From assembly GCA_008360955.1 (NCBI GenBank), contig LUCM01005952.1, positions 226,942-290,941 of the forward strand: DNA of 64,000 nucleotides. Reading direction: 5' to 3'. This DNA is from Fasciolopsis buskii (taxonomy: Eukaryota; Platyhelminthes; Trematoda; Plagiorchiida; Fasciolidae). The notes under the pieces are model-generated. The model worked only from the letters and a program-made list of their open reading frames with translations, did no database searches and was not told the DNA's origin. Shown here piece by piece: positions 38,301 through 47,101 of the stretch. Position numbers and translations under genes: made by a program. Within the stretch, counting starts at the first letter, position 1. Each line of letters begins with the position of its first letter.

Positions 38301-41185
38301 TGAGCCAAACGCCACTTTCAGGTTAAAAAAGACAGAGATCGTAGGTCGACGGGCGGTGTGCCTATGTTCTAAGATTTTTCGCAGAGCGAAGATCTGGGCA
38401 CTATAGCCTCGACTGAATCGCAAACTGGTTTGATTCTCGCACACACTCTTCGCGGGCATTATATGGTCATCGGAGGATAGTGGCCGCGAACGATGTGGAT
38501 GACTTACTTGTCAAGCCAATTCTTCTGTGATTACCACATCAGGACCCATCACCTTTCTTGTGAATCGATACAATCACCGATTCACAGGATTCCTCGCGAA
38601 TCTGTTCTTTTACCCTAATTGATCCCAAGAGTTTTCCCAAACACGATATCAACACCGCGCCACTGTCCTTGGAGAGACAGGTATAGCATGTATGGTTTCG
38701 CTGCCATATGCCATTTCAAAAAAGAAGCCTTCCTGATGATCTCCATTTTTGATAGAGGGCTGATATCTGTCTGCATTGTTTCACTTCCAGGAGTATGTGG
38801 TAGTTCCACTTTGGCAGCGGGCTAACGAAACTGTCTCTAACGCTCCAGTCGACTGTCTTGAGATTTAATTAGTGAACCTTAATCATCTCACTTGCACTTG
38901 TTTCTTCCGGACCAAAACTCTCAGTCGGTCGGTGAAGTTTGCGCCGATTGCCGATTGACGCAGTCTCTTCCTCCCTCCTCTCATTTCCGTTTTACCAAGT
39001 TTATAATTTTAAGGTAAACGTCCATAATGAGGACAAGTCTGCGCATGAAACTAACCGTTGGAGCGATCAGCTAGAACTAGTCCGCGACTAAATGTCTTGG
39101 AATCTCGATTAAAGCTGAAGATATTGTCAAGACAGAGATCACTTCCTTGACGATGAGTGCTAGAACAGCTTTTGTCTACCTACGGCATCTCTAACACCAT
39201 CGTAAAATTTGGCTTCTCAGTTGAAGTGTGTACAGTACTGCTGTTCGTTGTATTTACGACTGGGAGACCCAGAGTTCATCTTTGAGGAAGCTCAGTGGTT
39301 GTTTTTATTGGACCAACAATTTTCTTGGAAACTTCCTCAGGTTTGATAGAGACTAGGTGCGTCGCTTGACAACGCATCGGTCATTTGGACGCATGTTCGC
39401 ATATCACTTATTCTTCCGTTGTCTCTTTATACTTGGTGAGTGGGGTAGGAGGGCCTGGACCGTCTGGTTTAGGTTGAGTGCAGGGGTATTGTAAAACCAG
39501 TGTCAATATTGCTTTCTGTTGATACTCCACAGCACTATAATTGATTCGAAAGAGATGAGGATCGTTGTTCGTTAGGGAGATTCACGAATGCGGCCTGAAC
39601 TCGACTTGTGACTTATGCATTGATTTCCTGTTTCCGTTAAATCGAATGAAGATAGAAGTGACATCTACTGATTTTGGTTCGTAATGCTTTATGTAAAACG
39701 ATGGTGTACATTTATATCATATTGTTTGCGGTTTACGGATAAAATAAAGAGGTGTAACAGTATTTTAGAATGAAGCCATCGCGTACTAGATGTGGAAAAA
39801 TGTACTGAAGTGTAGTTTTCCGCTGATTGGCGCGACGTCATAGTTAAGGTCAAATTTTAATTGAATGTCAAATAACGAATATCGTCAATAACCTAAAGTG
39901 ATTTCCGACCAGAAATTGATGTCTTCTTCTAGTTACTCATTCACGTTGGTGGAGCGACGCAGCCGGGCAAAACTTGAGAGGAATAACTCCCGGTCCTTTG
40001 TTAGATTTATGTTAGCTTCAGCGACCAACTTTGATGGATAAAATTCCACAACCAAAGGTACCCTTGTCTCAAAAATGTTGACAATAAATTTCGTAGATTT
40101 ATATTTTTGATTCCTGAAACTGGTTGATACATCAAAAGATGACAGAAAGCTGGGTTAGTCAATAGAACGAATTTTGTCTGGTGAATATGTTGTCTAGGAT
40201 ACGCAGTACAGAAGCGTTCTTATGGTGCGGACTTGAACCTTCCCATTTCGAAGTTATCGAATACTAGATTGCCTCGATCTGTGTAAGTTTGAACACTAAA
40301 ACATACGGTCACATTTGTACTGTAAAATTTTTCCCCAGTTTGCTGTGATATTCACGTTCAGACTATTCACTCGGCGTAAGGTATTGTATTTTTGTTCCTG
40401 TTAATTCCAGTTCCGCCGTTTCTAAGATTAGTAAGACTAAAGGAATTGCGTCTTATCTAGCTTCTCTCTGGAAATGCCCTTTCATTAACTGTCGTGTATT
40501 TTGAAGTTCTCATGCGATCAGTTCTGACTATATCAATATATTGGCAAAGTTACTGTTAATTCTATGCAGTAGAATGTTTTACTTCAACCAACTTTTATCG
40601 GCAATCATTTGAGTTATTTCAAGTAAAGACCATCATTGTATGTTGGTGTCTCCAGAATACCGTTGCAATTAATAACTTCCTCAAAGTCATTCTGTCCAGG
40701 CTTCACCGTAAAATCTGTCTTGCTTTCGTTCTCAGGAAACAAAACCTTATAAAAACGATCCACAAATCATGGCAATGACAAGCCTGGTCACAGCATACCA
40801 AAACAATGATATTACCGAATTCGAAAACATACTGCGCCGCGAACGTGACTCAATTATGGAAGATCCGTTTATCCGCGAACACATCGAGGATCTGCTTCGC
40901 AACATACGAACAGAAGTACTTGTCAAGCTGATTCGACCTTATACACGCATTCGTATTCCGTTCATTTCACAACAGTTGAATTTGAGTGATGCTGAGGTTG
41001 AAAGTTTGTTGGTCGCGTGCATTTTGGACAACAGTATACAAGCAAAGATCGACCAGGAGCAACAGATTCTGGTGCTCAGTCCGGAAGCGACCTCCGAAGC
41101 ACGCTATCAGGCACTGGATAAACTGGCTGTTCGTTTGAGGCATTTGCAAACTGCAATGAGCGGTCGCTTGCCTATTTTAAGCTGA
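28422..41185 (+). CDS. COPS2: COP9 signalosome subunit 2 (CSN2), complete, two exons
   Basis: Joining 28422-29309 to 40736-41185 gives 445 aa, against about 443 aa in human COPS2, and the alignment by eye is nearly gap-free. The acidic N-terminus ([27 protein letters not shown]) and the helical-repeat region fill exon 1; exon 2 carries the PCI/winged-helix part ([24 protein letters not shown], [44 protein letters not shown]). CSN2 is a core scaffold of the COP9 signalosome, which removes NEDD8 from cullins and so controls cullin-RING ubiquitin ligases in nucleus and cytosol. The start is the family start with A at -3 (GAAAATG). The donor is CAG|GTATGT and the acceptor TTTCGTTCTCAG|GAA, both phase 0. 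There is a long intronless 5' half and one very large intron full of retrotransposon relics. No stop or frameshift occurs in the coding parts, so the gene looks functional. Confidence 0.96.
29790..29960 (+). mobile_element. Possible tRNA-like SINE
   Basis: Around 29858-29868 CGGGTTCGAATTCACC fits a pol III B box (GGTTCGAATCC), with GGTGTCAGTGTTGGC some 30 nt upstream as a poor A box. No full cloverleaf and no second copy with the same tail was found, so this is tentative. Confidence 0.3.
30597..31930 (+). mobile_element. RTE-like LINE relic (RT), + orientation
   Basis: From about 30740 the + strand shows [14 protein letters not shown] (RTE-type 'ESVIVPIFKKGDR'), after shifts [36 protein letters not shown] (block A, 'PTIxVFLDLKAAFDS') and, past 31141, remnants of the 'TTSGVRQGCPLSPFLF' and 'YADD' regions. 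At about 31555-31640 comes [25 protein letters not shown] ('[23 protein letters not shown]'), followed by the C-terminal 'GHVLRM..LPR' region with frame shifts. It is inactive. The part at 30713-31173 is almost identical to an inverted copy at 38175-38635. Confidence 0.85.
30713..31173 (+). repeat. Left arm of 461-bp inverted repeat
   Basis: Reverse complement of 38175-38635 with equal length and no indel. I found only two mismatches, at 31111 (C here, T in the other copy) and 31167 (A here, G there). Both edges are abrupt: just outside, the sequences share at most distant LINE homology. The arm lies inside an RTE-like RT fragment. Confidence 0.9.
31931..32150 (+). repeat. RTE-like LINE 3' tail copy
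   Basis: Includes TCAGCTTATTATTTTGCAGTC and later TTGTTTTAGGC. It resembles the tails at 43200-43320 and 45950-46080 (CAACTTATTATTTTGTGGTC and CAACTTATTATTCTGCGGTC). It probably belongs to the + strand relic that ends here. Confidence 0.55.
32180..33000 (-). mobile_element. RTE-like LINE, C-terminal part, least decayed copy
   Basis: On the - strand from about 32930 to the TGA at 32345 one frame reads almost through: [51 protein letters not shown], (stop) [69 protein letters not shown] and [16 protein letters not shown]. This is the standard C-terminal domain of fluke RTE-like elements ('LRxLGHVLRM', 'GGQxMTWQRGMK', 'VGVSRLPGWGPRD', 'WLETLxDMAxxRxQWRSC'). Only two in-frame stops are seen. The 3' UTR continues to about 32180 and matches 47240-47420. 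Confidence 0.9.
33600..34230 (-). repeat. RTE-like LINE 3' UTR and tail, - orientation
   Basis: On the - strand 33790-33670 reads GATGCTGTGAGATAGCAACC then TTAGTGCAAGGCTA, matching 43265-43310 (GCTATGAGATAGCAACTAAA, CTTAGTGCAAGGCTAGTG). The part at 33820-34230 resembles 37260-37620 (for example AACTGCGGCACCAAGCCATA against GACTGTGGCATATAGTCATA). These are untranslated repeat ends. Confidence 0.6.
34480..34640 (+). repeat. RTE-like LINE tail, + orientation
   Basis: GGGTGCTATGAGGTACCAAC then AAAACCGGAGCACACCAGTG matches the shared tail 'GCTATGAGATAGCAACTAAA ACCGG' seen at 43265 and 46008. The 34640-35690 stretch that follows is AT-rich with no recognised content. Confidence 0.6.
35700..37220 (-). 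mobile_element. Second LINE type (RTE/Jockey-like) RT relic
   Basis: The - strand near 36730-36660 reads [20 protein letters not shown], resembling the catalytic 'ITDLDFADDIALL' block of a different LINE family from its neighbours. Towards 35900 it reads [19 protein letters not shown], like the 'RRRKWRWIGHTLRK' C-terminal block of the same type. In between, frames are broken. Identification rests on these two blocks in the right order. Confidence 0.55.
37260..38635 (-). mobile_element. RTE-like LINE relic, - orientation
   Basis: The - strand begins inside RT at 38635 with the same 461 bp as 30713-31173, continues with EFTMRTT..., [20 protein letters not shown] (from 'LxDLEYADDIVL') and, at 37668-37993, [20 protein letters not shown] then [19 protein letters not shown], the '[37 protein letters not shown]' block. 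It then runs into 3' UTR-like sequence to about 37260. It is inactive. The 38640-38810 stretch beyond its 5' edge does not match the + copy. Confidence 0.85.
38175..38635 (-). repeat. Right arm of 461-bp inverted repeat
   Basis: Inverted partner of 30713-31173; centre-to-centre distance about 7.5 kb, all within the COPS2 intron. Transcription of COPS2 would place both arms in one pre-mRNA. Confidence 0.9.
38640..40735. other. AT-rich end of COPS2 intron, no element recognised
   Basis: No open frame above about 65 codons and no LINE or SINE motif found. Confidence 0.4.
40736..41185 (+). CDS. COPS2: COPS2 exon 2 (coding, PCI end)
   Basis: 149 codons plus TGA. It opens [20 protein letters not shown], which continues the human '[20 protein letters not shown]' without a gap across the splice. 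The internal ATG at 40769 is not the start of a separate gene. The last residues ([10 protein letters not shown]) replace the human 'AVVSKLA' end. Confidence 0.97.
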   Translation, partial: ETKPYKNDPQIMAMTSLVTAYQNNDITEFENILRRERDSIMEDPFIREHIEDLLRNIRTEVLVKLIRPYTRIRIPFISQQLNLSDAEVESLLVACILDNSIQAKIDQEQQILVLSPEATSEARYQALDKLAVRLRHLQTAMSGRLPILS

Positions 41186-41406
41186 TTTGCCTTTCTTACT
41201 AACCCAGTTGTGATCTTGCCCTTTCATTGACTCTGTCCTTCTTCCTTCGCCCTTTCGCTTCACCGCCTTCTGAAATGTACATACTCCTTAAATTTGCCGC
41301 TGCTCCGCCATGTCGGTTGTAGTTTACCACTACCATCCAGCGTCATTTTCCGGTTAAACTGGTTGTTATTCAAATGGAGATTAACGCACTCGGCTCTTTA
41401 TTTACC

Positions 41407-41412
41407 AATAAA
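41407..41412 (+). terminator. COPS2 polyadenylation signal
   Basis: AATAAA 222 nt after the COPS2 stop codon. It is the first canonical signal downstream. Confidence 0.6.
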
Positions 41413-41600
41413 AGTATGTCTTCTAGATTTTTGCCCGAAATTTCGTGAATATTCATACAATACTATGCAAATTCATGACTCAACAGATCACAGTTTAAGA
41501 TGTATTATGGCTCAGTGGTGAAATATTTCTGCATTTTAATGCTTCCTTTGGATAACAGCACGTCTGTCAAGTTTCCAAATGAATGATTTGTCAAAGTTAA

Positions 41601-41852
41601 ATGGATGCTGCAGACCGGAACATTCAGCCACTCTTTAGTTTATCTGGCGTCGTTACGCACCGAAAGAAAACGCGGAATATGAACAGATCACGAAAGTCGC
41701 AGTTTTATAGACCGCGTCCCAACGAAGAAAATAAGCGCAAATCAGAACGCTTCTCGCCACCCCGCCCTCCGGATAACTTGTTATTGGATATCCCACGTTT
41801 GGCCATCAAAGAGCAATCTTTCCTGTGCCTCTTCATCTTGAAAAGGAATTAA
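41601..41852 (+). CDS. Hypothetical small protein after COPS2
   Basis: An 83-codon frame starting at ATG. It is rich in Arg, Lys, Pro and Ser (MNRSRKSQFYRPRPNEENK, RFSPPRPPDNLLLDIPRL) and looks like a disordered basic segment rather than random sequence. It lies about 190 nt past the COPS2 poly(A) signal on the same strand. No splice donor that would extend it stands out and I do not recognise it. It may be a first exon of an unseen gene or chance. Confidence 0.3.
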   Translation: MDAADRNIQPLFSLSGVVTHRKKTRNMNRSRKSQFYRPRPNEENKRKSERFSPPRPPDNLLLDIPRLAIKEQSFLCLFILKRN

Positions 41853-41859
41853 AATAATC

Positions 41860-42735
41860 TTATTGGCCATGTTCACGCCGCGACTCGCACTCAGTTTCAG
41901 AGAACAGTAGAACTTGGGAAGTTTTTCCTCTTCATGTCGTTTACCGACTTTGCTGCAAAACCGTCTCCCATGAAAGTGAACTTTTAGTCCTCAAGCGTAA
42001 AATCAATAGACTGTCCCTATTATGAGTGGTTAGTTTGTCTGGTCTTAACTACAGATGAGTTGTTTCACTCCCCTTTCTTCGTAGTATTAAGGACACCAGA
42101 CGAGCGTTCCGAAAATTAAACTCGTTTCCGAACCGATAGTGCTTCCCACTGGAAGTGTGCTAGAGAAATTCTTTCCGCTTATTCACTCTCGATATGGCAG
42201 CAAACGAAGCTGAGTTCACACTCACGACAATGTTTCATTTGAGTTTACTACGAGAAGTGGTGTTTGTCAGAGTTGACTCCTCTCACCGTTACCCTTAAAC
42301 TTTGTCATTGAGATGATACTGAAGGTATCCCTATGCTCATTTGAGAAATGTGGCACTGTTTGCCCGGACAGAAAACTGACGGCCTCAAAATATATGAAGT
42401 TGAGGTTCTGAGCAAGTTTTCCTCCATAGGCCGGACGATAATTTATGTATTTCAAGAATGAGGTCCGCGTGTTCCAAACGTAAACTGCTTTTGCAAGACT
42501 GTTAGTTGGATCTTATGAGAAAAAAATTGGATCAAGCCGATGGATTGTTTCATTAATAAAAGAAGTAAGAGATTAATGGGTTTAGGGAGTGGCGTGTTTG
42601 TATCTCACCAGGTGGTAGCATATCGAATGCAGTATCTTCAAGCATAAAGAAGGCTCGATTGACATTCACCAGCGTGAGGCACCTGTGACGCCGGTATGAC
42701 ATCAGCTTACCGATCAAAGGTTGGATATGTACAGC
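41860..42735. other. No recognisable gene
   Basis: AT-rich, short frames only. Confidence 0.35.
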
Positions 42736-42739
42736 AGCA

Positions 42740-43420
42740 GTAAAGTCGGTTCTACCACTTCCAAAACGTTGTCGCTGATGGCCAGAGGATATGCGAAGAC
42801 TGTCGGTGTTTGAACATTGTTATATTCGAAATACGGCGGGAAAATTTTCCCAATAAGTCAGGTTAGGCATAAGGTACTGAGCACTAGGGTTTAGTCGTTA
42901 GAACATGCACTGATTCGGAATGGAGTAAGATGTGTAGGACATGTTTTTTTCACATGCCCACAGACCAACTGCCTCGCTGTAGGCTGTTCTCTGAAGCCGG
43001 TAATAGTTGGAGGATGGATCGAGATGGCCAGTCGATGACATGAGATAACAGTATCAAACTTTAACAGGTGGACTGGCTTGTGTAGGATCAATAGGACTAT
43101 TGATATCCGCACCCCTTCTCCAGGCAGCGGTTGGAGACAATAGGTGGTATGGTTCAATACCAGTTGCTGGTCTACTTGCATTCAAAATCTCTCCTCTATA
43201 TATTCACCCAACTTATTATTTTGTGGTCGGTCTTTAACTACTGCTCGCTTTTTGGTGGACAGAGCTATGAGATAGCAACTAAAACCGGGGCCCCTTAGTG
43301 CAAGGCTAGTGACTGGAAAAACTGAAGTGGTCCAACCGCGGTTTTTAAGACTACTTATGCTACTTCTGATGTACAGAAGGTTCTTTTTTGAGTTCGCATG
43401 CAGTGCTAGTAGTTCTCTAA
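42740..43420 (+). mobile_element. RTE-like LINE C-terminal relic and tail
   Basis: The + strand at about 42775-42840 resembles 31590-31650 (CGAAGACTGTCGGTGTTTGA against GAGAACTTTCGGTGTTTGAA), the 'RRLSVFDH' region. At 42920-43030 it matches the 'GHVFxMxxxxLPxxxLFSxAGxxW' part, then the 3' tail with GCTATGAGATAGCAACTAAA at 43266. All frames are broken. Confidence 0.75.
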
Positions 43421-43429
43421 ATAAATGAA

Positions 43430-45495
43430 TTCGAATGGAAGGAAATAATTCACGCCGATAAGTAGCTGAATACCTACTCAAAACGTCTTCCCGCTAAAGC
43501 GATTCCCATCACTCGCCACTATGATGAATTAGGAACGGCTCAGTTTATTTATAACCACCTCCAATTCCATAGTGTTATGCCCTGGCTTTAGTGGCCAGGT
43601 CAAAATGTATTACGACCGTTCGTGAAATAAAGAGAAAAAATGAAAGGGAAAAGCTGAGAAAAATTGCATGTACGTTAACATTGTTGGTCTTGGTACCCAG
43701 TCGGCCAAGTAGACCTCGTGAATCCCTAGAAGCTTATCGTGCCCTGTTTCACAAAGACTAAGGACTTTTCAAAAGGTGCATAAACCGCAAACGGGTCCGT
43801 AATTTGTAACCAGGATGTACTGCGAACCAGTAAAATGAAATACTTAACGCACGTCGGTGGATTCAGTATGCACTAGTAACGAGTAGACTATGCGAAACAT
43901 TACTGAGAGGAAAGGCCAAAACGAACGTCTTTCGTCGAAGAGAAAAAGTGGCACACGAATCCCCGCCCAACGAATGGGTTATCGAGAGTGCCGCGGGTAC
44001 TGTGCTATCATCGAAAATGCAGAAAAGTATCTTTTTCCGAAGGTCGCTATCCCAGAATGCTAGTCTTGCTTAACATGGATGAAATTGCTTCTGTATCATG
44101 CAGTATGCGGTTGCTTACTAAACTAAGACGAATCTATGCAGCAACCCACATGAATTAGTCAATGGAAAGCCGATGCTCGTGTAACATACCCCCCTGAGTT
44201 ATTGAGAAATCAATCCTCATTTTGTTTCGCATTTTGACTCCTCTTCCTCCTCTGAATACTACTTCATACAAAGCGAGAGGCTTGACATACGTTACTTCAA
44301 TTGAAAAGAACTACCCTGATTCGATCAATAGAGGGTGTAGTACCAGAGCAATTAGCCAACATTGAAAATCAGATAAATCTGGAGTCAACTATCGTGCCTG
44401 TATGACGAATAGGAGAATCCTCAGCTGTGTACAATGACAATGGATTAAACTAAGGAATTAGATAAGATGACTCTCTGCCTGCATGTTTTAACGTTTGGTT
44501 TAGACGCTCTGAACTTCACGGTCCATAACCGAATGAGTTCGTTTTAGTCGCCCACGGGATTTAAGTAAAAGCCAGCAGCGTAAGAAGTTTACTCATGAAA
44601 AATTTCACCTACGATTGACATCATCCATACCACATGCTAATATATTTCACTTTTCTGCATTTGCACGGTGTATTCTGCACTCCCAGTAGGTTGTGACTTT
44701 GGTACATGCGAACAGCAGGGCTGTATGCCGTCCGGAACATCCACAGATTGCGAATAGGATGGTGCCATATCGGTTGTTGGGGTGTACAACTTGCAGCCGT
44801 ACTCACCAAATAAGCAGCAGTATTTTGAACATGGTAGTTTTGCTTAACAATTATTCTCCCGTGAATGATCAAATGAGTCCGCCGGTAGCACTGTGACGCG
44901 CCATTCACTAATATCTTAACTTCCTAACACCCTTGGAGACATTATGTTAAAAAACGTTTATGAACCGGATTTCCCGGTCGCCGCCTTTGGTGGGACTTCC
45001 TGGAAATTTTCGGCCCATGATCTGAATTGAAAAAGTTATGGGTTAGACTACTGGTCACCGGTTCCGCCTAGCTGGTCAATGGAAGAGAAGGCTAAGGGGC
45101 AATACCAGCAGTCAAGACCGCTTCATTTTCGTACGACGAGTCATGCAACAATAAAGAAGGATTGTGTTCGGAAATCAGGAAAGGTTGGAAAATCTCATGG
45201 TTTGGACAGGGTTTCCTACGAATCTAGGAGCGGGACTAAAATCGCCGTACTTTGGCGTGGGTGGAAATCGACGTTGGAACCAATCTGGTTTTGTAACATG
45301 TTTGGGAGTTAACAAGGGCATCGTTCAAAAAAAGCCTAGGGGAGAAACGACCAACCGGTGAGTTTCGCTCTCCTCTTCCCTCTGTGTTATACAGGTTATA
45401 CCGCCCTTGAAAAAATCCCGAGTGAGGCTTCAGCGATAGCCCTGCTGCTATAGGCTGAGAAATCAAGCCTGCAACACCTCAAGAGAACTAGCATA
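43430..45495. other. No recognisable gene
   Basis: Contains short frames only. The frame at 45079-45312 and the GC-richer stretch around it look like repeat consensus rather than a gene, but no second copy is in the window. Confidence 0.35.
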
Positions 45496-45499
45496 CTAT

Positions 45500-45690
45500 A
45501 CCGGAGGTAGTGAGGTGGATTAAGCGTTTACCGCCCAAGAAAGAGTTCGAACTCTAGACCCGCCGGTTACTTAGCGGGTACATGTCAATTCGGTACCCTG
45601 TGGTTTTATGTGGTTTTATGCCAAAGTTTCAGTGCCGAGGGTGGTGGTCTGTCGCTCCTCCGTAAAACAGGACCTACCCCCTCCACTACA
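45500..45690 (+). mobile_element. tRNA-derived SINE, copy 1
   Basis: GTGGATTAAGCGTTTACCGC (A-box side) followed by GAGTTCGAACTCTAGACCCG (B box GTTCGAACTC) and CCGGTTACTTAGCGGG. A related copy stands at 53335-53540 with the same order: AAATTAAGCGTCTCCAACTC, GAGGTTCGAATCTCAGACCC, GTCGGTCACTTTAG. A short direct repeat TGTGGTTTTATGTGGTTTTA lies in the tail. The frame is non-coding. Confidence 0.65.
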
Positions 45691-45949
45691 TATGCTTCAA
45701 GCATGTATCGAAAAAAGTCTTCAGCGGAATGATTTGCCACGGGGTATCTAACTCCAATTCACCAACAGAAACAATGTAAGCACCGCGCAGCTGTTTCGTT
45801 TTCGCTAGCGACCATCGGCTATGCACATCCAACGAATTCGAACCGTGAGGCGAACTAGGGATGATCAAATATGAACCGAACATAATAGTGGCTCGGCTCT
45901 AAACCAATTGTGCAGTCTCAACACATGATATGATACCCATTCGTCACCG

Positions 45950-46080
45950 CTTGTTATAGGCAACTTATTATTCTGCGGTCGATCCTTAACTATTGCTCGT
46001 TTTTTTATAGAGATAGCAACTAAAACCAGAGTCTGTTAGTCCAAAAGTTGAAGTGAACGTTGGATTGAGATGGGCAATCT
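45950..46080 (+). repeat. RTE-like LINE 3' tail copy
   Basis: GCAACTTATTATTCTGCGGT, then GAGATAGCAACTAAAACCAG and TTAGTCCAAAAGTTGAAGTG, matching the tail at 43195-43330. No coding part precedes it here, so it is a truncated 3' end. Confidence 0.7.
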
Positions 46081-46399
46081 GTAACATACCACGAGCCTGA
46101 AATAACACATACCTGCATGTCAGTTTAGAGCACTCAAAAAGCATGACGGGCCAATTTTCTGAAGAAGTAAGAGAATATAGAGCCTGAATCGAACGCTGAA
46201 TCGTGGTTCCTTAGAAAACCACAAACATGAAGCCGTTCAAAAACGTCAAAATGCACGAGAAAACCTGGTGTTTTACAAGCAAAAAATTCCTCAATGAACG
46301 TGAAATAAAAAACATTGGATTAGAAACACAACAATATTCATTTAAGAAGCCGAACAAAAGCCTCTTACAGGGTAATACACGGAGGGAATACAGAGTGCA

Positions 46400-46984
46400 T
46401 CAGCCGATCAGTGAAATCAGATACAAATTGTTTTGCGTGCATGCAACACACGAGGGATAAGGCTTGGAAAGAGCAACAAATCCGATGATCTCATCGCTAT
46501 CAGGTAAACAAACCACATGTTGCCAAGCCACATGTACAACCCCTTCGGTGGTAGATTGATCCGTTTTGGCCACCTTTCGACGGCGAAGCTCCATATCACC
46601 ATCGGGAAATCCACTGGATTCCAGTGGCTGTCGGTAGACATAGATCCGCTTCGAAGCATCCGCTACAGCGACAAACGGTAATGGAATGCCTGATCTCAGT
46701 GGCGGAGCTGATACAAAGCGATGATCCCTTTTGCTCGCTAAAACGTAACCGAAAGCCTGCAACGTGCATGTGTGCTCCCATGGACACGAAGTATGACACC
46801 GATCCGTACGCTTCTTCGAACTATGCTCATGGGAATCAGTGACACACTCATTCACACGACGTGGAAGCCATACGATACCGTCAACATCGTGACGGATGCA
46901 CAAACCGTTTGTGGTCCACGGGGATTTCGCTGAAGTAAGATCTGAAAGGACATTTAAGAGCCACTGATGTCCCGACAAACTAGC
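46400..46984 (-). CDS. NUDCD1: NUDCD1 exon 7 (C-terminal half)
   Basis: Acceptor TTTGCTTTTTTTCAG. 194 codons and TGA: CIRHDVDGIVWLP (human 'CLRHDVDALLWQP'), FGYVLASKRDHRF ('LGYVQASKRDKKF'), ASKRIYVYRQP ('LRRVFIYRQP'), RRRKVAKT..., EIIGFVALS and NLYLISLIG at the end. The open frame 5' of the acceptor, which includes the TA repeat, is intronic. Confidence 0.95.
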   Translation of the reverse strand, partial: ASLSGHQWLLNVLSDLTSAKSPWTTNGLCIRHDVDGIVWLPRRVNECVTDSHEHSSKKRTDRCHTSCPWEHTCTLQAFGYVLASKRDHRFVSAPPLRSGIPLPFVAVADASKRIYVYRQPLESSGFPDGDMELRRRKVAKTDQSTTEGVVHVAWQHVVCLPDSDEIIGFVALSKPYPSCVACTQNNLYLISLIG

Positions 46985-47062
46985 CTGAAAAAAAGCAAAC
47001 AGGAAGAAACTGGATGTACAGAAGATGACGAATGCACGGCCGTGACTACAAGTGAAAAACAA

Positions 47063-47101
<39 letters not shown>

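Larger units (their letters stand above)
29310..40735 (+). other. COPS2 intron, 11,426 nt
   Basis: GT-AG intron bounded by GTATGT and a pyrimidine-rich TTGCTTTCGTTCTCAG. It contains RTE-like LINE fragments in both orientations, a near-identical 461-bp inverted repeat, several LINE 3' tail copies and a possible SINE. About 38.6-40.7 kb, next to the acceptor, is AT-rich and shows no recognised element. Confidence 0.95.

Noticed and set aside
40769..41185. A stand-alone 138-aa gene starting at the ATG at 40769
   Set aside because: Eleven codons upstream, back to a clear splice acceptor, continue the COPS2 family sequence exactly; it is exon 2, not a separate gene.
46596..46842. Open frames on both strands over NUDCD1 exon 7
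   Set aside because: They are shadows of the exon in other frames.
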